A DNA stretch of 32,221 nt, taken from contig JAJQDO010000334.1 in assembly GCA_021202175.1 (NCBI GenBank), positions 1-32,221 of the forward strand, in the 5' to 3' direction. Of this stretch, positions 1 through 9,195 are shown piece by piece. Numbering within the stretch: position 1 is the first letter of the stretch; every line of letters begins with the position of its first letter. The translations under genes were made by a program, and so were the position numbers. Below the pieces are notes generated by a model. It searched no databases. It was not told where the DNA came from and saw only the letters and a list, made by a program, of their open reading frames with translations. The DNA is from Clostridiales bacterium. GTDB taxonomy: Bacteria > Bacillota > Clostridia > Lachnospirales > Lachnospiraceae.

Positions 1-2
1 GC

Positions 3-1274
3 GAACCGACGGCTGCGGCGGTTGCTTACGGTTTGTATCAGAGGAATGAAAACAGTCAGTTCCTCGTGTTTGATCTGGGAGGAGGGACGTTTGACGTTTC
101 TGTTCTGGAATTGGACGATGATATTATGGAAGTTCATGCCGTGGCCGGAGATAATTATCTGGGCGGTGAGGATTTCACCAATGTCATCCTGGATACCTTC
201 CTGGAGGAACACGACATCGATAAAAATACTCTGACCGAAAAAGAGAGAATCTATCTTCGCAATCAGGCGGAGAAATGTAAATGCCAGAATAATATGGATT
301 CCTTCTATCGGATGCAGGCCGTTCGAAACGGAACGCATCTGGAGACGATCATCACAAAAAAAGAGTATGAAAAGAAGACGGCTATGCTGTTTGACCGCAT
401 CAAACAACCAGTACGCAGGAGCCTGTCCGATGCCGGCGTGCGTATTCGCGATATTGATGAAATCGTGCTCGTGGGAGGAACGACCCGTATGCCAACGGTG
501 CGAAAATTTGTCGGCAAGCTGTTTGGACGCATGCCGGATACCAGTGTGAATCCTGACGAGGCAGTGGCCCTTGGCGCCGCTATTCAGGGAGCGATGAAGG
601 AAAGGAAACGTTCTATACGGGAAGTGATTCTGACCGACGTCTGTCCCTTTACTCTGGGAACGGAAGTTTCTGTAAAGACAGAAGAAGGACGCCTGGAGAA
701 CAACCATTTCTGCCCGATTCTTGAACGTAACACGGTCATTCCCGCCAGCCGCACGGAGCGTTTTTATACGGTGTATGATCATCAGACCGAGGTGGAGATT
801 CATGTCCTGCAGGGAGAGAGCCGTTTCGCTTCGAATAATGTCTCGCTGGGCACGATTCGCCTGGATGTGCCGGACAATAAGGCGGGAGAGGAAGAGATTT
901 CCGTCACCTATACTTATGACGTCAATGCTTTGCTGGAAGTGGAGGCGAAAGTAAAATCGACGGGAGAGACGGTGACAAAGCTGATTCAAAATCAGGATTC
1001 GGATATGACTTTGGAGGAAATGCAGGCCAGGATGAAGGAACTTGCTCATCTGAAGATTCATCCGCGAGACCAGGAGGCCAACAAGGTACTTCTGCTCCGG
1101 GGTGAGCGGCTTTATGAAGAGACGACCGGGGAACTGCGGGAGCAGCTGGAAATGGTGACCAGGCAGTTTGAACATATTCTGGACAAACAGGACCCTGATA
1201 AGATCAGGGAGGCTAGAGAGGATTATGAGGATGCTTTGGACTGGATCGAGGAGGAAATGTGGACCGGCCAGTGA
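3..1274 (+). CDS. Hsp70 family chaperone (HscC/DnaK-like), 5'-truncated by the window edge
   Basis: Open frame continues upstream of the listed ATG: EPTAAAVAYGLYQRN..., then FDLGGGTFDVSVLEL, VGGTTRMPTVRKFV, NPDEAVALGAAIQGA, and the substrate-binding domain ERNTVIPASRTERFYTVYDHQTEVEIHVLQGE. These are Hsp70 signatures. Confidence 0.93.
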   Translation, partial: EPTAAAVAYGLYQRNENSQFLVFDLGGGTFDVSVLELDDDIMEVHAVAGDNYLGGEDFTNVILDTFLEEHDIDKNTLTEKERIYLRNQAEKCKCQNNMDSFYRMQAVRNGTHLETIITKKEYEKKTAMLFDRIKQPVRRSLSDAGVRIRDIDEIVLVGGTTRMPTVRKFVGKLFGRMPDTSVNPDEAVALGAAIQGAMKERKRSIREVILTDVCPFTLGTEVSVKTEEGRLENNHFCPILERNTVIPASRTERFYTVYDHQTEVEIHVLQGESRFASNNVSLGTIRLDVPDNKAGEEEISVTYTYDVNALLEVEAKVKSTGETVTKLIQNQDSDMTLEEMQARMKELAHLKIHPRDQEANKVLLLRGERLYEETTGELREQLEMVTRQFEHILDKQDPDKIREAREDYEDALDWIEEEMWTGQ

Positions 1275-1430
1275 CCGCAGGAACTGAGAACCTGTCGGGA
1301 CTGGCTGGTGATTGTAGGAATTGGGAACCTGTCGGAGAAGGCTGACACAGAGTATGGAAACTGACAGGCGATGGATATACGATATACCGGAAGAAACTGA
1401 CGCGCGAAAAGGAAATGAGGAAGGGGTATC

Positions 1431-1904
1431 ATGATTCCGACGACTTTATGCTACATAGAAAAAGAGGACAGCTATCTGATGTTGCATCGGATCGCGAAAA
1501 AGGTAGATATCAATAAAGATAAGTGGATTGGCGTAGGCGGGAAGTTCGAGGACAAAGAAAGCCCCGAAGAATGTCTGCTGCGGGAGGTCAAGGAGGAAAC
1601 GGGTGTGACGCTCACCTCCTATCGGCTGCGGGGCATCGTGACTTTCGTCTCTGATCGCTGGGTCACCGAGTACATGTTTTTGTATACGGCGAATGCCTAT
1701 GAGGGAGAGATTCAGGCCTGTAATGAGGGCACGCTGGAGTGGGTGCCGAAAAAGGACTTGTACCGCTTGCGTCTGTGGGAAGGAGATAAGATTTTTTTGA
1801 AATTGATCGCGGAAAATGCGCCATTCTTTTCTCTAAAGCTGTCGTATGAGGGAGATGAACTGGTCTACGCCGCGCTGGACGGAAAAACGCTGCCGTTGCA
1901 TTAA
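1431..1904 (+). CDS. NUDIX hydrolase (8-oxo-dGTP diphosphatase-like)
   Basis: Nudix box GGKFEDKESPEECLLREVKEETG; preceded by GAGGAAGGGG. Confidence 0.93.
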   Translation: MIPTTLCYIEKEDSYLMLHRIAKKVDINKDKWIGVGGKFEDKESPEECLLREVKEETGVTLTSYRLRGIVTFVSDRWVTEYMFLYTANAYEGEIQACNEGTLEWVPKKDLYRLRLWEGDKIFLKLIAENAPFFSLKLSYEGDELVYAALDGKTLPLH

Positions 1905-1952
1905 ATTGCAGGAGCGAGAGATTGGACGGTATGAGGTATGAATTTGAAACAG

Positions 1953-1995
1953 AAAAACGCTGCCATGGCATTCAATTGCAGGGGCAGCGTTTTTT
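1953..1995. terminator. Bidirectional intrinsic terminator between convergent NUDIX and ALDH genes
   Basis: AAAAACGCTGCC...GGCAGCGTTTTTT, 12-bp stem with a T-run on the right and an A-run on the left. Confidence 0.85.
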
Positions 1996-2033
1996 AATTA
2001 ATAACAAATGAAAATCAGTAACAGATGAAAGAT

Positions 2034-3422
2034 TTATCGCAAAAACAGATGAATCATCTTATCGTACACAGAACGATATGGCTGGTAGCGCATGGGGAGA
2101 TCGAGCCATGTTTTTTTGTCGACGATGCTCTTAGTATGAGAGAAGGTGTTAAATCCATCTTTTCCATGATAGGAACCCATGCCGCTGGTACCGAATCCGC
2201 CAAATCCCATCTCACTGGTGGCAAGATGAATGATGGTATCGTTGATACAGCCACCGCCGAAACCACATTCGGTTGTCACTCGTTTTGCAGCGGCCTTATC
2301 ACTGGTGAACAGATAGAGAGCCAGCGGATGTAGCAGGCTGTTGACCTTCTGTATCGCCTGATCCAGACTGCTGTAGGTAAGAACCGGCAATATCGGTCCA
2401 AACATCTCCTCCTGCATCACGGCATCATGAAACGTGATAACATCCAGAACAGTCGGCTCTATCTTTAAAGTGTCGCTGTCAGATTTTCCACCACAGATGA
2501 TTCTTTGGCTGCCTGTTGCTTTGATGAGAGAGCAAAGCCTTGTAAAGTGCTTTTCATTGATAATTTTGCCGTAATCAGGATTCGTCAATGGCTCTTTGCT
2601 ATATTGTTTTCGGATCTGTTTTTTGATTTCAGTAACCAGATCATCCTTTATCATGGCGTCGCAGTAAATGTAGTCCGGCGCCACGCAGGTCTGTCCGCAG
2701 TTCAGGTACTTTCCGAACACGATGCGCTTCGCCGCCAGCTTGAGGTTGGCGGTCTTGTCCACGATGCAAGGGCTCTTTCCGCCCAGCTCCAATGTGATCG
2801 GTGTCAGATGCGCGGAAGCCTTCCGCATCACTTCTTTGCCTACCGTTTGACTGCCGGTGAAGAAAATGTAATCAAAGTCCTGTTCTAACAGGCAGGTATT
2901 TTCTGCCCTTCCTCCGGTGACAACGGTGACATATTCCGGTGAGAAGCATTTTTTAATGATTTTGACGATGACATCACTGGTGTGCGGCGAGTAGGCGCTT
3001 GGTTTCAGGACGACTGTGTTGCCGGCGGCGATGGCGTCCACCAGGGGGTCTATGGTCAGCAGGAATGGATAGTTCCAGGGACTCATGATCAGGACCGCGC
3101 CATAAGGGGAAGGCTTTTTGAAACTCCTGGAGTGAAACTGGGCCAGTGGCGTGAGCACCGTTTTTTCTCTGGCAAAAGCGGGAGTGTGCCGGATCATGTA
3201 ACTGATCTCACTGTAGACAAGACCCGTTTCGCACATATAGCTCTCAAAGGCGCTTTTGCCCAGGTCGACACGGATGGCGTCATGAATCTCTGTTTCATAT
3301 TTTTTGATACATTTTCTTAATCTTTCCAGAGCATGGATGCGGTATTCAATATCCAGGGTAGCGTTTTTGTGGAAAAAGGACCGCTGTTTGCGGATAATCT
3401 GCTGAATCTGTTGTTCGTTCAT
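2034..3422 (-). CDS. NAD(P)-dependent aldehyde dehydrogenase family protein
   Basis: SPWNYPFLLTIDPLVDAIAAGNTVVLKPS, FFTGSQTVGKEV, LELGGKSPCIV, NCGQTCVAPDYI (catalytic Cys), EEMFGPILPV. Confidence 0.95.
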   Translation of the reverse strand: MNEQQIQQIIRKQRSFFHKNATLDIEYRIHALERLRKCIKKYETEIHDAIRVDLGKSAFESYMCETGLVYSEISYMIRHTPAFAREKTVLTPLAQFHSRSFKKPSPYGAVLIMSPWNYPFLLTIDPLVDAIAAGNTVVLKPSAYSPHTSDVIVKIIKKCFSPEYVTVVTGGRAENTCLLEQDFDYIFFTGSQTVGKEVMRKASAHLTPITLELGGKSPCIVDKTANLKLAAKRIVFGKYLNCGQTCVAPDYIYCDAMIKDDLVTEIKKQIRKQYSKEPLTNPDYGKIINEKHFTRLCSLIKATGSQRIICGGKSDSDTLKIEPTVLDVITFHDAVMQEEMFGPILPVLTYSSLDQAIQKVNSLLHPLALYLFTSDKAAAKRVTTECGFGGGCINDTIIHLATSEMGFGGFGTSGMGSYHGKDGFNTFSHTKSIVDKKTWLDLPMRYQPYRSVYDKMIHLFLR

Positions 3423-3552
3423 GTTGTTCCTCCTCGAACCTAGTCTGCTGAATCATTGGAAAGTAGCAAAATCTGCTTGTCTATTTGTCCAGCTACTGTA
3501 TCATTTTGTTCATTATATTCTATCTGAAAACTTATGTCTGGAAGCGAAAATT

Positions 3553-4755
3553 CTATTTTTTCATTACCATATAATAAAACTGTTCCAATTCTTTGGCATC
3601 CATTAATACCGGAACCGGATACAGGGGATTCGCCTCTTTATCCGCGTAGCGGGAAAGCTTGGGAATGTCCTTTTCCCGGATTTCTTTGATCGTCTCTCCG
3701 ATACCATAGCGCGTATTCATATCTTTAATGGCCTGGATGAAGATGGATGCACCCTCCGCGTCAGACATATCCTTGTTTGCGATTCCGGCGGCAATTGCCA
3801 GTTCATGAAGCTTTTTGTGAATACAGACTCCATAGGATTCCAGGACGAAAGGCAGCAAAACCGCATTCGCAAACCCGTGGGGTACATTGTAAGCACCTCC
3901 CAGAGAATGGGCTACCGCATGCACGTAGCCGACATAGGATTTGGAAAAAGCGCAGCCGGCATAATAAGCAGCTTCCAGCATCTTTCTTCTGGCTTTTAAG
4001 TCTTCCCCATGTTCTACAACCGTATCCAGATTTTCAAAAATCAGGCGTACCGCGATACGCGCGTCTTCCCGTGCTCCGGGTGTAGTAGAATTCCCGATGT
4101 AGGCTTCTACTGCATGTGTCAGAGCATCCATTCCGGTACAGGCGGTGATGAATGGTGGCAGACTTTTCGTTACCTTGGGATCGAGAACCGCATATCGTAG
4201 AATGTTAGGGAAATCATTGATGGCATATTTGTGCCGTGTTTTTGCATCGGTAATAACAGCGGCGATGGTCGTCTCACTTCCGGTTCCGGCGGTGGTCGGA
4301 ACCGCGATCAACGTCGGCAGCTTCGCGTGGACTTTCAAAATCCCTTCCATATGTGACAGGGAAGTATGTGGCCTGGCCACCTTGATGCCCACGCCCTTCG
4401 CACAATCGATGCTCGAGCCACCGCCAAAGCCAATGATAGCAGAGCAGTTATGCGCATGGTATACTTTGACTGCCGCGTAGACATTAGCTGTCGTTGGATT
4501 CGGCACGGTCCTGTCATAAATGGCATAGGAAATATTTTCTTCGTCCAGAGCACGTTCCAGTCGCTTAAGCAGTCCCAGATGGACGATGCTGCGATCCGTG
4601 ACAATGAGGACAGAGCGACATTTTTTCTTTTTCAAAACCTTTGGAATACCCGTCACGCTGCCGACAATCTTCGGATTACGGTAGGGGAGAATCGGGATGG
4701 CCATTTTCAGAACGGTTTGAAATGAGCGGCAGTATACTTTTTTGATTGTATTCAT
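3553..4755 (-). CDS. Iron-containing alcohol dehydrogenase
   Basis: GFGGGSSIDCAKG, AVPTTAGTGSETT, GMDALTHAVEAYIG, HAVAHSLGGAYNVPHGFANAVLLP metal-binding region. Confidence 0.95.
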   Translation of the reverse strand: MNTIKKVYCRSFQTVLKMAIPILPYRNPKIVGSVTGIPKVLKKKKCRSVLIVTDRSIVHLGLLKRLERALDEENISYAIYDRTVPNPTTANVYAAVKVYHAHNCSAIIGFGGGSSIDCAKGVGIKVARPHTSLSHMEGILKVHAKLPTLIAVPTTAGTGSETTIAAVITDAKTRHKYAINDFPNILRYAVLDPKVTKSLPPFITACTGMDALTHAVEAYIGNSTTPGAREDARIAVRLIFENLDTVVEHGEDLKARRKMLEAAYYAGCAFSKSYVGYVHAVAHSLGGAYNVPHGFANAVLLPFVLESYGVCIHKKLHELAIAAGIANKDMSDAEGASIFIQAIKDMNTRYGIGETIKEIREKDIPKLSRYADKEANPLYPVPVLMDAKELEQFYYMVMKK

Positions 4756-4783
4756 AGTGTAGTTCCTTTCGTGATGTCAAATA

Positions 4784-4825
4784 TGATTAGGGAATCAAAA
4801 TGCATGGCTTTTGACATTTTGATTA
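4784..4825. repeat. 42-bp dispersed intergenic repeat, copy 1 (contains 10-bp inverted repeat AATCAAAATG/CATTTTGATT)
   Basis: TGATTAGGGAATCAAAATGCATGGCTTTTGACATTTTGATTA; matches 13158..13199 at 39/42 positions by hand alignment. Confidence 0.85.
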
Positions 4826-5010
4826 AATGTGTTATTACGTTGCGAGGCATAGTATCATGTCGTTATGCATGTTAGACAATATGTTGTCATAATGTTATTG
4901 TGTATTTATGTGTATTGTTATAACATTGTGTCTGTTGTAGATGCGAGATGGCAATCTATTTAAAACAATTTTGATGTTTATTATTTTTCTACGCTCATTT
5001 GATGAAATAT

Positions 5011-5724
5011 TCAGGCGACAAAAGCCTGTTTTCCAAAATTTGAGCACAGTATATGGTACTGTTTGAACTCGATTATATACAAAATATGGTGCTCAACAAC
5101 TATAGATAGGGCTTTTATCGGCCAAATCATGAAATGTATCTTTTTTTCGGATTTACGGTACATACTCGGCGTCATATGTGTCTCCCTTTTAAAAGCCCGG
5201 ATAAAGGTTTCTGTATTTTCATAGCCGAGAGACAGGGCGATATCATTGACGGTCTGGCTGGTGTTAATCAACATATGTTCTGCGCATCGAATGCGAAAAA
5301 TCCGTTTCCAGCTGTTGAAACCCATCCCTGTTGTAGATTTGATCAGCTTCGAACAATGCGACACGGAGAATCCGAAATGATCGGCAACCTCTGTCAGGGT
5401 AATATCGGCAATATGATCCTGGATATAGTTTATCACCATAAAGTTCTCCTGATGCGAATTTTGAATCGTAGAATAAGAAGATTCCAGTGTATCCCCATCG
5501 CCTTCTTTAAAATACTCGTCATCATTCATTTCATAGGAAATAATTTCCGGGAGAAGCTCCGGAATTACCAGATGACGGCGAATAGCATCCTCACGGTCTA
5601 CCTGTGCCAGAAATTGTTTTAGCGTAGCTTGGTTTTTGCTGGCATAATAATAATCTTTATAAAACTGTTCATCGTCATTTAATGAGATGAGTTGCTTGTG
5701 TATATCATGTTCCTGAGAATTCAT
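5011..5724 (-). CDS. AraC-family transcriptional regulator
   Basis: Two-helix-turn-helix AraC C-terminal signature: ITLTEVADHFGFSVSHCSKLIKSTTGMGFNSWKRIFRIRCAEHMLINTSQTVNDIALSLGYENTETFIRAFKRETHMTPSMYRK. Confidence 0.9.
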   Translation of the reverse strand: MNSQEHDIHKQLISLNDDEQFYKDYYYASKNQATLKQFLAQVDREDAIRRHLVIPELLPEIISYEMNDDEYFKEGDGDTLESSYSTIQNSHQENFMVINYIQDHIADITLTEVADHFGFSVSHCSKLIKSTTGMGFNSWKRIFRIRCAEHMLINTSQTVNDIALSLGYENTETFIRAFKRETHMTPSMYRKSEKKIHFMIWPIKALSIVVEHHILYIIEFKQYHILCSNFGKQAFVA

Positions 5725-5986
5725 CAGATTCGGCTCCTCTTAAAATAATCCTGTGTGATTTTTGACCATCTGTCTTTTATCATACCATGTTTTTATAAAA
5801 ATGGATTTGGATAATCATGTATGATGTTTGAACTTTTATAAGGGAAAAACTGAATATATTTTCTCATACATATCAAAAAATGTCAATCATATGAGCAATT
5901 TTCCCAATTAAAAAACAAATATAATTAATCTATAATGCATTTACAACAAAACAAACAACGATACAAAAGAAAGAAAGGTGGAAAAC

Positions 5987-7302
5987 ATGAATCAATCACA
6001 AAACGCGCAACCATTAACAAAAAGTTTTATCTACAGGCAGAGATTCGGCTACGGCCTCGGTGATTTTGCCTGCAACCTGATCTGGCAGGTCATTTCCCTG
6101 TATCTGCTGTATTTTTATACGGACATTATGCAGCTGAATGCCGCTTCTATCACTGCGATGTTTGTCGTATGTCGTTTCATCGATGCCGTTACAGATGTTT
6201 TAGTAGGATTTGCTATTGACAAGACGAAAACGAAATGGGGCAAAAGCAGGCCTTGGTTCTTATTTGGGGCGGTTCCGTTTGCGTTAGCTGCTTTTCTTGC
6301 GTTCAGCGTTCCGAACATTTCTCCGAGTGGAAAACTGGCTTATGCTTACGTAACTTATATCTTTTTATCCTTTATGTACACGGTAGTAAACATTCCGTTG
6401 GCTTCCATTTTACCGGCATTGACGGATGATATGAATGAAAGAACCGTGCTGGCAACCTGGAGAAAATTCCTTGCCTTCCTGGGTTCCACGATCGTATCTG
6501 CTACCGCTCTCACTCTCGTAGGATTGATCGGAAAAGGCAATGAAGCATTAGGTTTCCGTGTTGTTATGGGAATGTTCGGTATCATCGGCTGCCTTTGCTT
6601 CTTCCTGACGTTTGCTTTAGTTCGGGAAAATAATCTTCAGGAAAATGTAAAGAGTGCTTCTCTGAAAGAAACGATTGCTTCTCTGGCAAGCAACACACCA
6701 TGGAAATTATTCGCGCTGAATATTCTTTTATGTGGACCGGTTATTTTATGCAGTCTTCTGCGCTAGTGTATTATTACAAGTATTATATTGGAAGCACGGC
6801 CATGAGTTCTCTGGTGGCAACCATCATGACTATGGTGCCGATGGTAGCAAATCTGACAGTTCCGTTCCTGGCAAAACGATTAGGCAAGAGGAATCTGTAT
6901 TCGACAGCAGCCACGGTTCAGCTGGTTGGACTTGTAATCATCTTTATCGGAAATCTGAATACGACGATTATTATTGTAGGCGCTTTCATCTCCGCTTGTG
7001 GATATGGCGTGAAAGAAAGCATATACTTCTCCATGCAGGCCGACCCGGTAGATTATGGTGAATGGAAAACAGGCATTCAGGCGGCTGGCACCCTGTCTTC
7101 CGTAAATGGATTTCTGGGGAAAGTAGCACAGGCGGCAGCGGGTGGAATCTCTGGATTGTTGCTCGCATGGGGCGCTTACAGTTCCACAGCAACGGTGCAG
7201 ACCGCAGAAGCTCTTTTAGCCATCAAAGCGATGTATCTGTACATTCCGATGATTCTGTTGGTATGCTCGATTGTTACCATGTCATTTTATAAATTGGATA
7301 AA
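5987..7302 (+). pseudogene. GPH-family (glycoside-pentoside-hexuronide:cation) MFS sugar symporter, frameshifted near 6725-6732
   Basis: FGYGLGDFACNLIWQVISLYLLYFYTDI, DAVTDVLVGFAIDKTKTKWGKSRPWFLFGA are GPH signatures. Reading continues in another frame from 6700..7497 (MWTGYFMQSSALVYYYKYYIG ... FYKLDK). ATG 5987 preferred over the GTG at 5978. Confidence 0.85.
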
Positions 7303-8200
7303 CTAAGGCTGCAGGCATTGGCCAATTACGCGACGTTTGATAATGTCGAGTTAGTCAAACGCTGCCTCTACCTTTTTGCCGGCATGACGACGGAAGAAGG
7401 GAAGATTTCGTCGAATGTTTTCGTCAAACCGGAGAATATTCCGGATGATACTTTTCTTTATGAATACAGTCTGTTTTTTTATCTCCGTTCTCTATGATCT
7501 ACACCAGGCGCACCCGGATTTGGAGCTGGTGAAGGAACTGTATCCTACCTGCAAAAAACAGATGGATATTACCATGAGGATGTTCGATCAGGAAGGAAGA
7601 TTTCTGCCGGATGAGGAGTATCCCATATTTGTGGACTGGTCGAATGATTTTAACAAAGATACAGCCGGTCATGCAGAAACCATTTATGTAATGAAGCAAT
7701 TTATCAGCCTGGCAGAGTTGGCAGAAGAGAAGGAAAATGATAAATACAGGACATTTCTACAACGAATCGTAATATATGCTCGGGAAAGTCTATATGATTC
7801 GGAGAAAAAGTTATTTGTTACCGGAGATCAGGAATATAATATTGCCAGTCAGGTTTGGATGGTGCTGGCACATGTAATGTCTGAAGAAGAAAATCGAGAG
7901 ATTATGACTTCTATGGTGGATAATCTTTTTCCGGTGAAAAATATAGCGACACCTTATATGTATCATTGCATTGTAGAAGCTTTATATGAGGGTGGATTAC
8001 ATGAAGAGGCGACAAAACTCATGAGAGATTATTGGGGCAAAATGATTGATCTGGGAGCGGATACCTTTTGGGAAGCTTTTGACCCGGATGAGCCGGAATA
8101 TTCCCCTTACGGCAGCCCGATTGTGAACAGCTATTGCCATGCATGGAGCTGTACGCCTGTATATCTGATCAGTAAATATGGTACATGTCCACAAGTATAA
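7303..8200 (+). pseudogene. C-terminal half of a GH78-like (alpha-L-rhamnosidase-type six-hairpin) glycosidase, fused in frame to the symporter and frameshifted near 7463-7478
   Basis: LRLQALANYATFDNVELVKRCLYLFAGMTTEEGKISSNVFVKPENIPDDTFLYEYSLFF | ISVLYDLHQAHPDLELVKELYPTCKKQMD...FVDWSNDFNKDTAGHAETIYVMKQ...GADTFWEAFDPDEPEYSPYGSPIVNSYCHAWSCTPVYLISKY resembles the GH78 catalytic barrel. No N-terminal half is present. Confidence 0.75.
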
Positions 8201-8295
8201 AGAATGACACGAAAAATGCCAAAAAATGTAAAAAACAAGGATTGAAAGATGTTAAATTTCTGGTATAATAAAAACAAAAAGGAAGTAGACTAGAA

Positions 8296-8568
8296 ATGAA
8301 TCTTCAATTCTTTGCGGAAAAGGACATCGGAAAACAAAGTTCCAGTTCCATAAAACGAGTGATTAGAAAGTGTGAGTCACGTATTGCAGAGCATGAAGAT
8401 AAAATTATCAATCCGGATGCATGGTATCCTGAATGGAATACATTTGATGAAAGATATCAAGAAGGACTGAAGCGACATTGGAAGAAGGAAATAATAGTAT
8501 TCCGTCAATCTGTTCAGGATAGACTTGACGAACTGGAGAGGAGAGGTGATTATGATGGGCAGGATTAG
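8296..8568 (+). CDS. Small hypothetical protein, possibly phage-derived (begins MNLQFFAEKD)
   Basis: 90-aa ORF with upstream TTGAAA-16-TATAAT promoter-like sequence. The N-terminus resembles those seen in phage structural proteins, from memory only. Confidence 0.55.
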   Translation: MNLQFFAEKDIGKQSSSSIKRVIRKCESRIAEHEDKIINPDAWYPEWNTFDERYQEGLKRHWKKEIIVFRQSVQDRLDELERRGDYDGQD

Positions 8569-8779
8569 TGAAGAATCATTGAAATACATCATCGCGAGGT
8601 TGGTCGAAAATGCAAACGAAGCTGTGGAGGAATGTGAGAAAGACAAAAATGACGCTTTTATTCAGGTTCGCAGACTCGCTTATTCTGAGGTGTTGGACAT
8701 TTTGAAAAATGAGCTGGATGTAAGAGATGCTGATTTAAAAGAACTCGGATTAGATATCGATGTTGATAAGATTGCATAA
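8552..8779 (+). CDS. Small hypothetical protein, overlaps the 3' end of 8296..8568
   Basis: ATG at 8552 preceded by GGAGAGGAGAGGTGATT (strong SD); followed directly by a terminator. Confidence 0.6.
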   Translation: MMGRISEESLKYIIARLVENANEAVEECEKDKNDAFIQVRRLAYSEVLDILKNELDVRDADLKELGLDIDVDKIA

Positions 8780-8780
8780 T

Positions 8781-8828
8781 TGTAAAAGCCCCGTCTGTCA
8801 GTAAGGGTAGACAGACGGGGTTTTACAA
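8781..8828. terminator. Intrinsic terminator (possibly bidirectional)
   Basis: TGTAAAAGCCCCGTCTGTC agtaagggta GACAGACGGGGTTTTACA. Confidence 0.9.
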
Positions 8829-9195
8829 TATTTGGCATATTGATATATATTTTCATGCCTTATTTCAATGTGAAGTCGACTAAAATAATAAAAAGTCGAT
8901 TAAAACAATAACCAGAGGAGAGGGTAATTTTTTGCCTAAGGTAAATTGTTAGTTTGTCTGATAATTTCGTCATTTCGACGGCATAGTAATGTAAATGTTA
9001 CATAAATGTTTCAAAAAAATTGAGCAAAAAGCTGATTTTGTACTGTTAAAAACAAGATTAATCTGTTATAATAAATAAAAATAAGCGGCGCTGATAATTT
9101 CGATGGAATATTAAGCATGTGCGGGAATATCGCGAGGAAGATGATTTCTGTGCTTTTCCGCTTGTTGTTTTCTAATTTTTAAGGAGGATTGAAAA

